Assembly: GCF_029892485.1 (NCBI RefSeq)
Contig: NZ_JARXVG010000007.1
Location: 124,001-188,000 of the forward strand
DNA length: 64,000 nucleotides
Origin: Variovorax boronicumulans
GTDB lineage: Bacteria > Pseudomonadota > Gammaproteobacteria > Burkholderiales > Burkholderiaceae_C
Direction of reading: 5' to 3'
Shown here: one piece after another, positions 8,162 through 16,376 of the stretch
Numbering within the stretch: the first letter of the stretch is position 1
Layout of the letters: each line of letters starts with the position of its first letter
The notes under the pieces: model-generated
Told to the model about the DNA's origin: nothing
The model's input: only the letters and a program-made list of their open reading frames with translations
Database searches by the model: none
Program-made: the position numbers and the translations under genes

Positions 8162-9172
8162 TTACTTGCTGCCCATCGCCTTGTCGACGTACACCGTGGT
8201 CACGAACGCGCCGTAGTCGGGCTTCACTTCCTGCACACGGCCCTGCTCTTTCAGGAAGGCCGCCGTGCCCGCCATCGCCTTGGCCGCGCCGCCGCCCAGC
8301 CATGTGGGCGAGACCTGCTCGGCCATGGTCGGGAAGGTGTAGAGCGCCATCGCGGCAGACACGTCCTTCGGGTCGGCCTTGGTCCACTTGGCCATGGCCT
8401 TGGTCTGCGGCGAATCGGGTGTCCAGCTCTTGCCGGTGGCCTTGTATTCGTCATTGGCGCGGTTCAGTGCCTTGACGAACGCGATCATGAAAGGCTCGTT
8501 GGCCGCGGCCCACTTGGCGTTGACGACGATGCCCTCGAAGGTCGGCGCGCCGCGCTTGCCGATGCTGCCCGAGGTGGCGATGGTCTTGCCCGTGCCCTTG
8601 ATCTTGGAGAGCACCGGGTCCCAGATGAAGGTGGCGTCGATGTCGCCGCGCTCCCATGCGGCGGCGATTTCCGGCGGACGCATGTTCATCACGTTGACGC
8701 TCTTGGGGTCGACGCCGTCCATCTTCATGCCGGCCATGAGCTGGTAGTGGGCGGTAGAGACGAAAGGCGTGGCCACCTTCTTGCCGGCCAGGTCCTTCAT
8801 GCTGTTGATGCCCGACGCGTTGCGCGCGATGAGCGCCTCGGCGTTGGCGATGTCCGCCGAGATCCAGAAGAGCTTGATGTCCTGGCCCTGGCTGGCTGCG
8901 GCGGTGAGCGGGCTGGAGCCGGTCTCGCCCATCTGCACGTCGCCTGAAGCCATCGCGCGGATGACGTCGCCGCCGCCGGAGAACATGCGCCAGTTGATCT
9001 TGTAGCCGGTGGCTTTTTCGACCTCACCGGATTCCATGACAAGGCGCAGCGGGACGAGCATGTCCTGGTGGGCGAAGGTGAGTTCCTTGGTTTGTGCGTT
9101 CGAGATACCGCACAGCGTGAGCGCGGCGGACAGGATGGCGAGTTGGAGGGGGAGACGGCGGGACGTGGGCAT
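8162..9172 (-). CDS. tauA: Taurine ABC transporter substrate-binding protein
   Basis: A 336-residue periplasmic binding protein with a signal peptide (cleavage probably after GISNAQ, near residue 27). The mature protein follows E. coli TauA closely: [50 protein letters not shown] and [19 protein letters not shown] are all in order. It should bind taurine or a similar sulfonate and deliver it to the TauBC membrane complex. The taurine dioxygenase gene tauD is not present in this window, so the downstream desulfonation step must lie elsewhere or differ. A GGAG Shine-Dalgarno sequence precedes the ATG. It is the first gene of the operon and is preceded by a 900-base repeat region. Confidence 0.88.
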   Translation of the reverse strand: MPTSRRLPLQLAILSAALTLCGISNAQTKELTFAHQDMLVPLRLVMESGEVEKATGYKINWRMFSGGGDVIRAMASGDVQMGETGSSPLTAAASQGQDIKLFWISADIANAEALIARNASGINSMKDLAGKKVATPFVSTAHYQLMAGMKMDGVDPKSVNVMNMRPPEIAAAWERGDIDATFIWDPVLSKIKGTGKTIATSGSIGKRGAPTFEGIVVNAKWAAANEPFMIAFVKALNRANDEYKATGKSWTPDSPQTKAMAKWTKADPKDVSAAMALYTFPTMAEQVSPTWLGGGAAKAMAGTAAFLKEQGRVQEVKPDYGAFVTTVYVDKAMGSK

Positions 9173-9380
9173 CGGGTTTCTCCATTGGGTGAATCGGAGC
9201 GACTTTGCGCTTAACGACTGCGGCAAGGAAGTACCAGCGGGGTGGGGGGGATGGAGCCAGCTTGTCCGTGAATACCCTTGTTGTGGTGCATATGGCACTC
9301 AGACGGGGCGTCTGGGGCTTTTCTTCGCCCTCCCCGTGCGGTTCCGGGGGCTGATGAGGGATGTGCTTTCTTTTGGGTTT

Positions 9381-9594
9381 CGAGGCCGGGTCTCGGCCCG
9401 GCGGCCGACTTACTTTCTTTTGCTTCGCCAAAAGAACGTAAGCAAAGAAAAGGCGACCCTGCTGTCTGCGTCCCTTCGCTTCGCTGCGGGCAACCTGCGG
9501 TGCTCACGTTCCGCGGGGTCTCGCCCAAACTCGCTTCGCTCAAACAAGGGCGAGCCCTGATCCGCGAAACGCTCCGCTCCTCGGCGCATACAGA
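9381..9594. repeat. Left arm of large imperfect inverted repeat
   Basis: This arm is the near reverse complement of 9854-10069. Matching blocks include the outer end (CGAGGCCGGG against CCCGGCCTCG), the segment CTTCGCC against GGCGAAG, and the inner block ending in CCTCGGCGCATACAGA against TCTGGCTGCGCCGAGG. Small insertions and substitutions break the pairing. Similar multi-block repeats are scattered in Comamonadaceae genomes and often give rise to spurious gene calls. Confidence 0.8.
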
Positions 9595-9670
9595 AGGGCT
9601 TTGGGGCGCGCCATCGCTGCGCTCGGCGCTCAACACAATGCGGGCCATCGCTTTGCTCGGCCCGTATTAC

Positions 9671-9772
9671 TCCCTCTCCCCTCGGGGAGAGGGTTGGGGT
9701 GAGGGCAGCGGCGTAGCTAATCGAGCGCTCTGCCTGCCCCCATCCCAACCTTCCCCCAGAGGGGGAAGGAGC
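9671..9772. repeat. REP-like palindromic element (copy 1)
   Basis: Two short palindromes, CCCTCTCCCCTCGGGGAGAG and TTCCCCCAGAGGGGGAA, are separated by a spacer and followed or preceded by GGTTGGGGTGAGGG and CCCCATCCCAACC, which are complementary to each other. The same architecture recurs at 41513-41624, 45370-45485 and, in a variant form, 58794-58898. It sits in the loop of the large inverted repeat. It is a bacterial interspersed palindromic element, likely able to form a cruciform or an RNA hairpin. Confidence 0.8.
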
Positions 9773-9853
9773 AAGTCCGGCGCCGAGCGAAGCGAAGGCC
9801 CGGCTGAATCCAAAGGCCGAGCGAAGCAAAGGCCCGTTTGGTCTCCACCCCCC

Positions 9854-10069
9854 TCTGGCTGCGCCGAGGAGCGCAGCGTTTCGCGGATCAGGGCTCGCCG
9901 CTGTCTGAGCGCAGCGAGTTCGGCGAGACCCCGCGAAACGCGAGCACCGCAGGTTGCCCCGTAGCAACGCGAAGGGGTCGCAGACAGTGGGGTCGCCTTT
10001 CTTTTGCCTACTTTTCTTTGGCGAAGCAAAGAAAAGTAGGTCGCCCGCCGGGGCGAGTCCCGGCCTCGG
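9854..10069. repeat. Right arm of large imperfect inverted repeat
   Basis: The reverse-complement partner of 9381-9594, at about 216 bases, separated from it by roughly 260 bases. The outer end (GGCGAAGCAAAGAAAAGTAG, then a GC-rich block) stops 8 bases before the stop codon of the YfeH-type transporter gene, so the repeat could also act as a 3' structure for that minus-strand gene. Confidence 0.8.
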
Positions 10070-10076
10070 AAAAAAA

Positions 10077-11072
10077 CTACTCAGCCGTTTTCAAAACAGA
10101 AGCACCGCGCCCTCGCCGCGCATACCGCTGAGCCAACACAGCACAAACCATCAACTGCATCTGATGAAACAACATCAAAGGCAACACGATGGCCCCCACA
10201 GCATGCGAAGGAAACAGCACCTTCGCCATAGGAATCCCACTCGCCAGGCTCTTCTTCGAGCCACAAAAGACGATCGTGATCTCGTCCTCCGTATCGAACC
10301 CCAGCTTGCGCGCCATCAAAGTAGTGAGCCCCAATGCCAGCCCCAGCACCACGGCACAAGCCACCAGCAACCCGACCAGCGCATGCGCAGGCACCTGCCG
10401 CCAGAGCCCCTCGATCACGGCCGCACTGAACGCCGTATAGACCACCAGCAGGATCGACCCCTGATCCACGAACTTCAGCACCGCCGCACGCCGCTGGATC
10501 CATTTCCCGATCCAGGGACGCAGCAGATGCCCGACCAGAAACGGCACCATCAACTGCAGCAGAATCCGCCCGATCGACCCCAGCGAAGAAGTCGCATGCC
10601 CCCCGTTCGGCAGCACCACGAGATTGACCAGCAAGGGCGTGATGAACACCCCCAGCAACGTCGACGCCGACGCACTGCAGATAGCAGCCGGCAAATTGCC
10701 CCGCGCCATCGCCGTGAACGCAATCGCCGACTGAACCGTCGCCGGCAGCACGCAGAGGTACAGCACCCCGGTGTAGAGCTCAGGCGTCATCAGCGGCAGG
10801 AGCAGCGGCTTGAGCGCCAAGCCTAGCAGCGGAAACAGCACGAAGGTGCTGCCGAACACCAGCAGGTGCAGCCGCCAGTGCGTGATGCCGTTCATGATCG
10901 CCTCGCGCGACAGCTTGGCGCCATGCAGGAAGAACAGGAGGCCGATGGCCACTGTCGTCAGGATCTCGAACAGGTGCGCCACCTCGCCACTCGCGGGCAG
11001 CAGGCTGGCCAGGGTGACGACCGAGAGAAGCGCGAAGGTGAAGTTGTCGGGAAGAAAGCGGGAGCGGGACAT
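10077..11072 (-). CDS. yfeH: YfeH-type bile acid:sodium symporter family protein
   Basis: A 331-residue polytopic membrane protein of the SBF-like family (bacterial relatives of SLC10A7). It follows E. coli YfeH along its length: LLFFLHGAKLSREAI, HWRLHLLVFGSTFVLFPLLG, LYLCVLPATVQSAIAFT, CSASASTLLGVF, DQGSILLVVYTAFSAAV, and the invariant EDEITIVFCGSKKSLASGIPMA. The transported substrate of this family in bacteria is not settled. It is monocistronic: the response regulator upstream is 188 bases away. The Shine-Dalgarno sequence is weak. The gene ends at the edge of the large inverted repeat. Confidence 0.88.
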   Translation of the reverse strand: MSRSRFLPDNFTFALLSVVTLASLLPASGEVAHLFEILTTVAIGLLFFLHGAKLSREAIMNGITHWRLHLLVFGSTFVLFPLLGLALKPLLLPLMTPELYTGVLYLCVLPATVQSAIAFTAMARGNLPAAICSASASTLLGVFITPLLVNLVVLPNGGHATSSLGSIGRILLQLMVPFLVGHLLRPWIGKWIQRRAAVLKFVDQGSILLVVYTAFSAAVIEGLWRQVPAHALVGLLVACAVVLGLALGLTTLMARKLGFDTEDEITIVFCGSKKSLASGIPMAKVLFPSHAVGAIVLPLMLFHQMQLMVCAVLAQRYARRGRGASVLKTAE

Positions 11073-11260
11073 GACGGGAGGAAGCGCCCCACGACACGGC
11101 CCGTGCGGCAAGAAAAATTCAACGGCAGAAAAATGAGTGATTTCCGCGCATGAATCTCGTCGCCAATTTGCGGAGCCCGGCGCGTGCTCCTCGCGCCCTG
11201 AAGGGGTGATTTTCGGCGAAGACCCGCATCCCTTGCAGGCAGGCCGCCGAATGCCCGACC

Positions 11261-11662
11261 TCAGTGTGCAGCTTGAGAGCTGAACCGCTCCTGACGGCGG
11301 CGCTGGCAGTAGTCGATCAGGTCGTCGATCTCGGTGGCCTTGTCGAACACGGCGTCGGCACCGAGGTTCGCGCATTTGCGTCGGATTTCGGGCGTGGCGT
11401 AGTTGCTGAGCACCACGATCTTCTGGCTCGGATGGCGCTGGCGGCAGGCTTCGAGCACGCGAAACCCCGTGCCGTCTTTCAGGAACAGGTCGACGATGGC
11501 GAGGTCCCACTGCGCCGGGTTGCGCGTCAGCCAGCGCGAACCCTCGGCTTCCGTATCGGCCTCGCCGACCGGATCGACCCTTGCCACCTCGCGCAGCGTG
11601 CCCACGAGGCTCTCGCGGATGGTGGGGTTGTCTTCGACGATGAAGGTTCGGATGGTGGTCAT
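11261..11662 (-). CDS. Single-domain response regulator
   Basis: A 133-residue receiver domain with no output domain. The acidic pair is in FIVEDNPT (residues 10-11), the phosphoacceptor is D58 in LAIVDLFLKDGTG, the switch Thr/Ser position is the S in VVLSNYA, and the conserved Lys is in DKATEI. The C-terminus is a short basic tail (YCQRRRQERF). Without an output domain it probably acts by protein-protein interaction or phosphorelay, in the manner of CheY-like proteins. No histidine kinase gene is nearby. A promoter is expected in the 121-base gap before it, but none is obvious. Confidence 0.85.
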   Translation of the reverse strand: MTTIRTFIVEDNPTIRESLVGTLREVARVDPVGEADTEAEGSRWLTRNPAQWDLAIVDLFLKDGTGFRVLEACRQRHPSQKIVVLSNYATPEIRRKCANLGADAVFDKATEIDDLIDYCQRRRQERFSSQAAH

Positions 11663-11783
11663 GTCAGCAGTCCTGCCTCTGTGCTTTGGAGACAGCCTAC
11701 AAAATGCGCCCGCCGCAAGTCGAAGGCATGACACCCCACCCCGGGTAGGACAAGGCTGGCGGCACGCCAGTCCGTCCGTTTGG

Positions 11784-12770
11784 TCAGAGCGTCAGGATCG
11801 TGCAGCCCGTGGTCTTGCGCGCTTCCAGGTCGCGGTGCGCCTGCTGCACATCGGCCAGGGCGTAGCGCTGGTCGATCGGGATCTTCACCGCGCCGCTTTC
11901 CACCACGGCGAACAGGTCGTCGGCCATCGCCTGGGTGGCTTCGCGCGTGGCGATGTGGGTGAACAGCGTGGGCCGCGTCACGTAGAGCGAGCCCTTGGAG
12001 GCCAACGTGCCGAGGTTGATCGGCGGCACCGGGCCCGAGCCGTTGCCGAAGATGGCGAGCAGGCCGAAGGGACGCAGGCAGTCGATGGACCCCTCGTAGG
12101 TGTCCTTGCCCACCGAGTCGTACACCACCTTCACGCCCTTGCCGCCGGTGATTTCCTTCACGCGGGCCGCGAAGTTCTCGGTGCTGTAGTTGATGGCGTG
12201 CGCCGCGCCGTATTCGAGGGCCAGCTTGCACTTGGCATCGCTGCCCGCGGTGCCGATCAGCTGCAGGCCCAACGCCTTGGCCCACTGGCAGGCGATGAGG
12301 CCGACACCCCCTGCCGCCGCATGGAACAGGATGAAGTCGCCGGGCTGCAGCCCCTCAGCAGGCAGTGTCTTCTTGAGCAGGTACTGCGTGGTCAGGCCCT
12401 TGAGCATCATGGCCGCGCCGGTCTCGAAGGAGATGGCCTCGGGCAGCTTGCAGACGTTCCTGGCCGGCATCACGCGCAACTCGCTGTAGGCGCCGGGCGG
12501 GCCGCTCGCATAGGCGGCACGGTCGCCGGGGGCCAGGTGCGTGACGCCCTCGCCCACCGCTTCGACCACACCCGAGGCCTCCATGCCCAGCTGCAGTGGC
12601 ATCTGGAACGGATAGAGCCCGCTGCGCTGGTAGGTATCGATGAAGTTCAGGCCCACGGCCTTGTGGCGGATTCGGATCTCGCCGGGGCCGGGCTCGCCGA
12701 CTTCCACGTCGACGATCTTCAGTTCTTCGGGGCCGCCATGGCGGTCGATACGGACAGCTTTGCTCAACAT
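11784..12770 (-). CDS. qorA: NADPH:quinone oxidoreductase, QorA type
   Basis: A 328-residue zinc-independent medium-chain dehydrogenase, the same length as E. coli QorA (327). Diagnostic segments are VGLNFIDTYQRSGLYP, LGMEASGVVEAVGEGV, GLTTQYLLKKT and the nucleotide-binding loop HAAAGGVGLIACQWAKALG, followed by IGTAGSDAKC. It reduces quinones with NADPH in the cytoplasm and is usually seen as a detoxification enzyme. The ATG at 12770 gives the family N-terminus; a GTG five codons upstream is less likely. It is divergent from the EamA transporter gene, with about 107 bases between them. Confidence 0.9.
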   Translation of the reverse strand: MLSKAVRIDRHGGPEELKIVDVEVGEPGPGEIRIRHKAVGLNFIDTYQRSGLYPFQMPLQLGMEASGVVEAVGEGVTHLAPGDRAAYASGPPGAYSELRVMPARNVCKLPEAISFETGAAMMLKGLTTQYLLKKTLPAEGLQPGDFILFHAAAGGVGLIACQWAKALGLQLIGTAGSDAKCKLALEYGAAHAINYSTENFAARVKEITGGKGVKVVYDSVGKDTYEGSIDCLRPFGLLAIFGNGSGPVPPINLGTLASKGSLYVTRPTLFTHIATREATQAMADDLFAVVESGAVKIPIDQRYALADVQQAHRDLEARKTTGCTILTL

Positions 12771-12877
12771 CGTTGCAGTCTCCACGCACAGGATAAGAAG
12801 AGGCGCATCGTGCCATGTTTGGCCCTTTCAGGACGGCCAGGGGCGATGCACCCGCAGAGCCGGTAGAGTCGGCGGCA

Positions 12878-13786
12878 ATGTCGACATCGCAGCCGCGCCT
12901 CACGTTTCTCACCGTCCTTCTTCTCACCACGCCGCCGCTGCTGTGGGCCGGCAATGCCGTCGTCGGCCGGCTGGTGCGCGACTTGGTGTCGCCGCTCACG
13001 CTGAACTTCGTGCGCTGGGTGATCGCCTTCGTGCTGCTGCTGCCCTTCGCGGCGTCGGTGCTGCGCATCGGCAGCCCGCTCTGGGCGCACTGGAAGCGGT
13101 ACGCGGTGCTCGGGCTGCTGGGCATCGGCCTGTACAACGCCTTCCAGTACCTGGCGCTGCAGACCTCCACGCCGATCAACGTCACGCTGGTGGGCTCCAG
13201 CCTGCCGCTGTGGATGCTTGCTGTCGGCATGCTTTTCTTCGGCGCCCGCACCAGCGCGCGCGAGATCGCCGGTGCGCTGCTGTCGATGCTCGGCGTGCTG
13301 CTGGTGCTCAGCCGTGGCGAATGGCGGCAGCTGCTCGGGCTGCGGCTAGTGCCGGGCGACCTCTACATGATCCTGGGCACCATCGCCTGGGCCTTCTACA
13401 GCTGGATGCTGGCGCGCACGCACGAGCCCGCCCAGGTGCGGCGGGACTGGGCCGCCTTCCTGATGGCGCAGCTGGTGTTCGGCCTCGTCTGGTCGGGCGC
13501 GCTGGCCGCCGGCGAATGGACGCTGGCCGAGGCCCACATCGACCTCGGCTGGCCGCTCGTCGCCGCCATGGCGTTCATCGGCATCGGCCCCGCTGTGGTG
13601 GCCTACCGCTGCTGGGGCACGGGCGTGCAGCGCGCGGGTCCGCAGGCGGCGAGCATCTTCATGAACCTCACGCCGCTGTTTGCGGCGCTGCTGTCGGCGG
13701 CATTCCTGCGCGAGGCGCCGCACTGGTACCACGGGGTGGCGTTCGTGCTGATCGTGGGTGGGATCGTGGTGTCGTCGCGTCGCTAA
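12878..13786 (+). CDS. EamA/DMT family transporter
   Basis: A 302-residue inner-membrane protein with two tandem EamA repeats of five hydrophobic spans each (about residues 10-140 and 155-300). Typical segments are LLWAGNAVVGRLV near the N-terminus, NFVRWVIAFVLLLP, and in the second half ASIFMNLTPLFAALLSAAFLREAPHW. Members export or import metabolites such as amino acids; the substrate is unknown. The ATG at 12878 was preferred to an earlier frame-open start because the family begins close to LTFLTVLLLTTPPLLWAGN. Its stop overlaps by 4 bases the end of the convergent glycosyltransferase gene. Confidence 0.88.
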   Translation: MSTSQPRLTFLTVLLLTTPPLLWAGNAVVGRLVRDLVSPLTLNFVRWVIAFVLLLPFAASVLRIGSPLWAHWKRYAVLGLLGIGLYNAFQYLALQTSTPINVTLVGSSLPLWMLAVGMLFFGARTSAREIAGALLSMLGVLLVLSRGEWRQLLGLRLVPGDLYMILGTIAWAFYSWMLARTHEPAQVRRDWAAFLMAQLVFGLVWSGALAAGEWTLAEAHIDLGWPLVAAMAFIGIGPAVVAYRCWGTGVQRAGPQAASIFMNLTPLFAALLSAAFLREAPHWYHGVAFVLIVGGIVVSSRR

Positions 13787-15540
13787 GGCGCCGGCGCAAA
13801 GAGGTATGCCAGCGCCGGCTGGCCGGCCAGCCACTGCGGCGCTTCGTCGCGCTCCACCAGTCGCCACGCGTAGCCCGGGCGGTCGTAGAGGTCCCTGCCC
13901 GAGGCCAGCAGCGACGGGATGTCGATGGCGGCGAGAAATTCCGGCGCGTTGTATTCCTGATGCGCGAAGCCGCGGATCTTGGCGCGCACGGCGTCCTCGT
14001 CCATCGCAAGGTACGAGAGATGCCATCCGGCCTCCGCAAGGATCAGCGCCGGCTGCGCCCCGGTGCGCACCCGCATGCGCAACTGGTCGGGCGTGAGCAC
14101 ATCCAGCTGCGCGCGGGTTGCCGCCACCGTCCAGACCGACGAAGCCTCCGGCCCTTCGACATTGCGGTAGTTCGCGTAGAAGTAATAGAACGCCAGGCAC
14201 AGCCCGAAGACCTGGTGCTGGCGGTCGTCCCGCATGGCGCGCACCCCCGACGCGCGCGGAATCTCGTCGGCGTCGGAGATCAGGATCAGGTCGTCGGGCA
14301 TCGCATCGTGAAGGCCGCGCACGATCTGGTTGCGCTGGAATTTCTCGCGAATCCAGAAGCCGGACTTCGGCGTGTCGGAGAGCCAGTCGCCCACCACAGG
14401 CACCGCGTCCGCTGCCTCTTCGACGACAGGCATGTCGTGCACGGCAACATAGCGGATGCGAGGCAGGAACGATGCGATGCGCGGGTCGGTGGCATCGAAG
14501 CGCAGCGCCTTCGGCTTGCCGCTGAAGGTGCGATCGGCCTCGACGATGACGAAGCAGTCGACCACGTCGGCGAGTTCGTGCAGCCGCGCCGCAAGGATGT
14601 CGGCCTCGCCGTTGTAGGTGATGCAGTCGTACACCTTGCGCGGCGTGGCATCCAACGCCACGGGCTCGGGCGCGAACTCGATGCGGTAGCCGTTGCGCTC
14701 GAACATCTGGAGGATGTCGCGCTCGCCGTACCAGGCGTCGAGCTGCGAGAGCGGAATCAGCGAGCGCAGCGTGAGCGGCGCAAGGCTCGCCAGTTGCCGC
14801 ACCTTTGCATGGTGTCCGAACAGCAGCATCGCGTTGTAGCCCTGGTGCAGCTGCGGCCCCGCATGCTCGATGGCAAAGCTGCGCGCCAGCTCCAGCGGCG
14901 CGAAGCGCATGCCGGCGGCTTCGAGCGCCGGACGCAGCACCCCGCTGAGCTGCACGTCTTCGAGCAGCGCGTTGTGCTGCCAGTGCATCCTGAGCGGATC
15001 GCCCTCCACCGCATCGGGCGGCGGAATTTCGATGCGGATGTGCGGATGGTCGACAAGCGCCCGCATGAAGCGGCGGCTGCGCAGGCTGAAGCCGCCGTTC
15101 TGGATCGGCGTGACGACATGGCCAAGCTTGTGCAATTCATCGTTCCACTCGAAGCGGTTGCGCCAGTACGTGCCTTCTGGCGTGTCGATCTTCGCAAGGT
15201 GGATCGGCGCACCGATGTAGTCGCAGTCGAGGAACTCGTCGCGCCAGTTGTCTGCGTTGACGACCCAGCCGTCTTCCTGCACCACCAGCGCGAACTCGGT
15301 CTGCACCACCCGCCAGAGCGCGAACATCATGAACCAGCCGTACTCGTGGTAGTTCAGCGGCGCGATCGGCACATGGTCGATGCCCGGTGCCAGGTCGGCG
15401 GGCGCCTGCGGGCTGCACAGGAGCGCACGGGCGCCGGGCATCTGCGCCTGGCTGTGCTGCAGGGCCATGGCCGCGCCGCGTGCGTCGGCTAGGCCGGTGA
15501 CCGACACCAGCGTGATCTTTTCAAAAGACGCCCTGTTCAC
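13783..15540 (-). CDS. DUF5672 - glycosyltransferase family 17 fusion protein
   Basis: A 585-residue protein made of two glycan-related domains. Residues about 45-230 match DUF5672, with PLNYHEYGWFMMFALWRV, LVVQEDGWVVNADNWRDEFL and DYIGAP. From about residue 300 to the end it matches family GT17 (N-acetylglucosaminyltransferase III-like): VYDCITYNGEADILAARLHEL, FVIVEADRTFSGKPK, and the acidic motif ISDADEIPR near residue 421, the probable nucleotide-sugar/metal site. No signal peptide or membrane span is visible, so it is probably cytoplasmic. The start is a GTG. It lies 30 bases after the SDR gene. The acceptor cannot be predicted; no polysaccharide cluster surrounds it. Confidence 0.8.
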   Translation of the reverse strand: MNRASFEKITLVSVTGLADARGAAMALQHSQAQMPGARALLCSPQAPADLAPGIDHVPIAPLNYHEYGWFMMFALWRVVQTEFALVVQEDGWVVNADNWRDEFLDCDYIGAPIHLAKIDTPEGTYWRNRFEWNDELHKLGHVVTPIQNGGFSLRSRRFMRALVDHPHIRIEIPPPDAVEGDPLRMHWQHNALLEDVQLSGVLRPALEAAGMRFAPLELARSFAIEHAGPQLHQGYNAMLLFGHHAKVRQLASLAPLTLRSLIPLSQLDAWYGERDILQMFERNGYRIEFAPEPVALDATPRKVYDCITYNGEADILAARLHELADVVDCFVIVEADRTFSGKPKALRFDATDPRIASFLPRIRYVAVHDMPVVEEAADAVPVVGDWLSDTPKSGFWIREKFQRNQIVRGLHDAMPDDLILISDADEIPRASGVRAMRDDRQHQVFGLCLAFYYFYANYRNVEGPEASSVWTVAATRAQLDVLTPDQLRMRVRTGAQPALILAEAGWHLSYLAMDEDAVRAKIRGFAHQEYNAPEFLAAIDIPSLLASGRDLYDRPGYAWRLVERDEAPQWLAGQPALAYLFAPAP

Positions 15541-15570
15541 GACGCGCCTCCCCTCGACCCGCGATCCAGC

Positions 15571-16365
15571 TCAGTGAGTGCCGGGGTAGGCGCCGCCGTC
15601 CGCCAGCACGTTCTGCCCGGTCATGTAGCCGGCCTGCTGGCTGCAGAGAAATGCACAGATGGCGCCGAACTCGGCCGGCGTGCCGAAGCGCTTGGCGGGA
15701 ATGTTCTTTTTCCGGGCTTCCCACACGGTGTCGAAGTCCTGCCCGGTCTTCTGCGCCGTGCCTGCCATCGTGCCCCTGAGGCGGTCGGTCTCGAAGGAGC
15801 CGGGCAGGAGGTTGTTGATGGTCACGCCCTGCGCCGCGATGGGCGTGCGCGCCACGCCGGCCACGAAGCCCGTGAGACCGCTGCGCGCGCCGTTCGAGAG
15901 ACCCAGGATGTCGATCGGCGACTTCACCGAGCTCGACGTGATGTTCACGATGCGGCCGAACCCGCGCTCGGCCATGCCGTCCACCGTGGCCTTGATGAGC
16001 TCGATCGGTGTGAGCATGTTCGCGTCGACCGCCTTGATCCATGCCTCGCGGTCCCAGTTGCGGAAGTCGCCGGGCGGCGGGCCGCCGGCGTTGGTGACGA
16101 CGATGTCGAAGTCATGGCCCAGCGCGAACACGGCCGCGCGGCCGGCTTCGGTGGTGATGTCGGCCGCCACGTGCTTGACGAACGGAGCGCCCGATGCGAC
16201 GGCCACGTCTGCCAGCTTCTTCGCAGCCGCTTCCAGCGCCTCGGCGCCGCGCGCCACGATCACCACGTTGACGCCTTCGCGCACCAGCGCCTCGGCGCAG
16301 CCGTAGCCCAGTCCCTTGCTCGCGCCGCACACCAGCGCGGTCTTGCCTGCAATGCCCAGATCCAT
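15571..16365 (-). CDS. SDR family oxidoreductase with atypical active site
   Basis: A 264-residue short-chain dehydrogenase/reductase. The nucleotide-binding motif is CGASKGLGYGCA at the N-terminus, followed by ADITTEAG and the NAGG element (VTNAGGPPPGDF). The catalytic region reads NITSSSVKSPIDILGLSNGAR: the serine is kept, but the usual Tyr-x3-Lys is replaced, with Ser and Arg in the aligned places. Such variants exist in a FabG-like subgroup and may use other residues or may bind without reducing. The C-terminal GQNVLADGGAYPG is standard. It sits 11 bases after the EamA gene in a tctC-led gene series. Confidence 0.85.
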   Translation of the reverse strand: MDLGIAGKTALVCGASKGLGYGCAEALVREGVNVVIVARGAEALEAAAKKLADVAVASGAPFVKHVAADITTEAGRAAVFALGHDFDIVVTNAGGPPPGDFRNWDREAWIKAVDANMLTPIELIKATVDGMAERGFGRIVNITSSSVKSPIDILGLSNGARSGLTGFVAGVARTPIAAQGVTINNLLPGSFETDRLRGTMAGTAQKTGQDFDTVWEARKKNIPAKRFGTPAEFGAICAFLCSQQAGYMTGQNVLADGGAYPGTH

Positions 16366-16376
16366 GTTTGTTGCTC

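Larger units (their letters stand above)
9173..10076. other. Gene-free region composed largely of repeats
   Basis: No credible protein gene is seen in these 904 bases. The first 200 bases must hold the tauABC promoter, although no convincing -35/-10 pair could be picked. The rest consists of the two arms of a large imperfect inverted repeat and a REP-like palindrome in the loop. Several reading frames of 100-240 codons cross the region on both strands, but they translate the repeat arms into basic, low-complexity sequences with no domain. They are best regarded as artefacts. Confidence 0.8.

Noticed and set aside
9009..10131. Several ORFs of 100-230 codons in the repeat region
   Set aside because: They translate the arms of an inverted repeat and differ between strands only by frame; no start context or domain supports them.
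12640..15492. A 950-codon open frame on the plus strand
   Set aside because: It overlaps the well-supported EamA and DUF5672-GT17 genes in other frames and has no recognisable domain.
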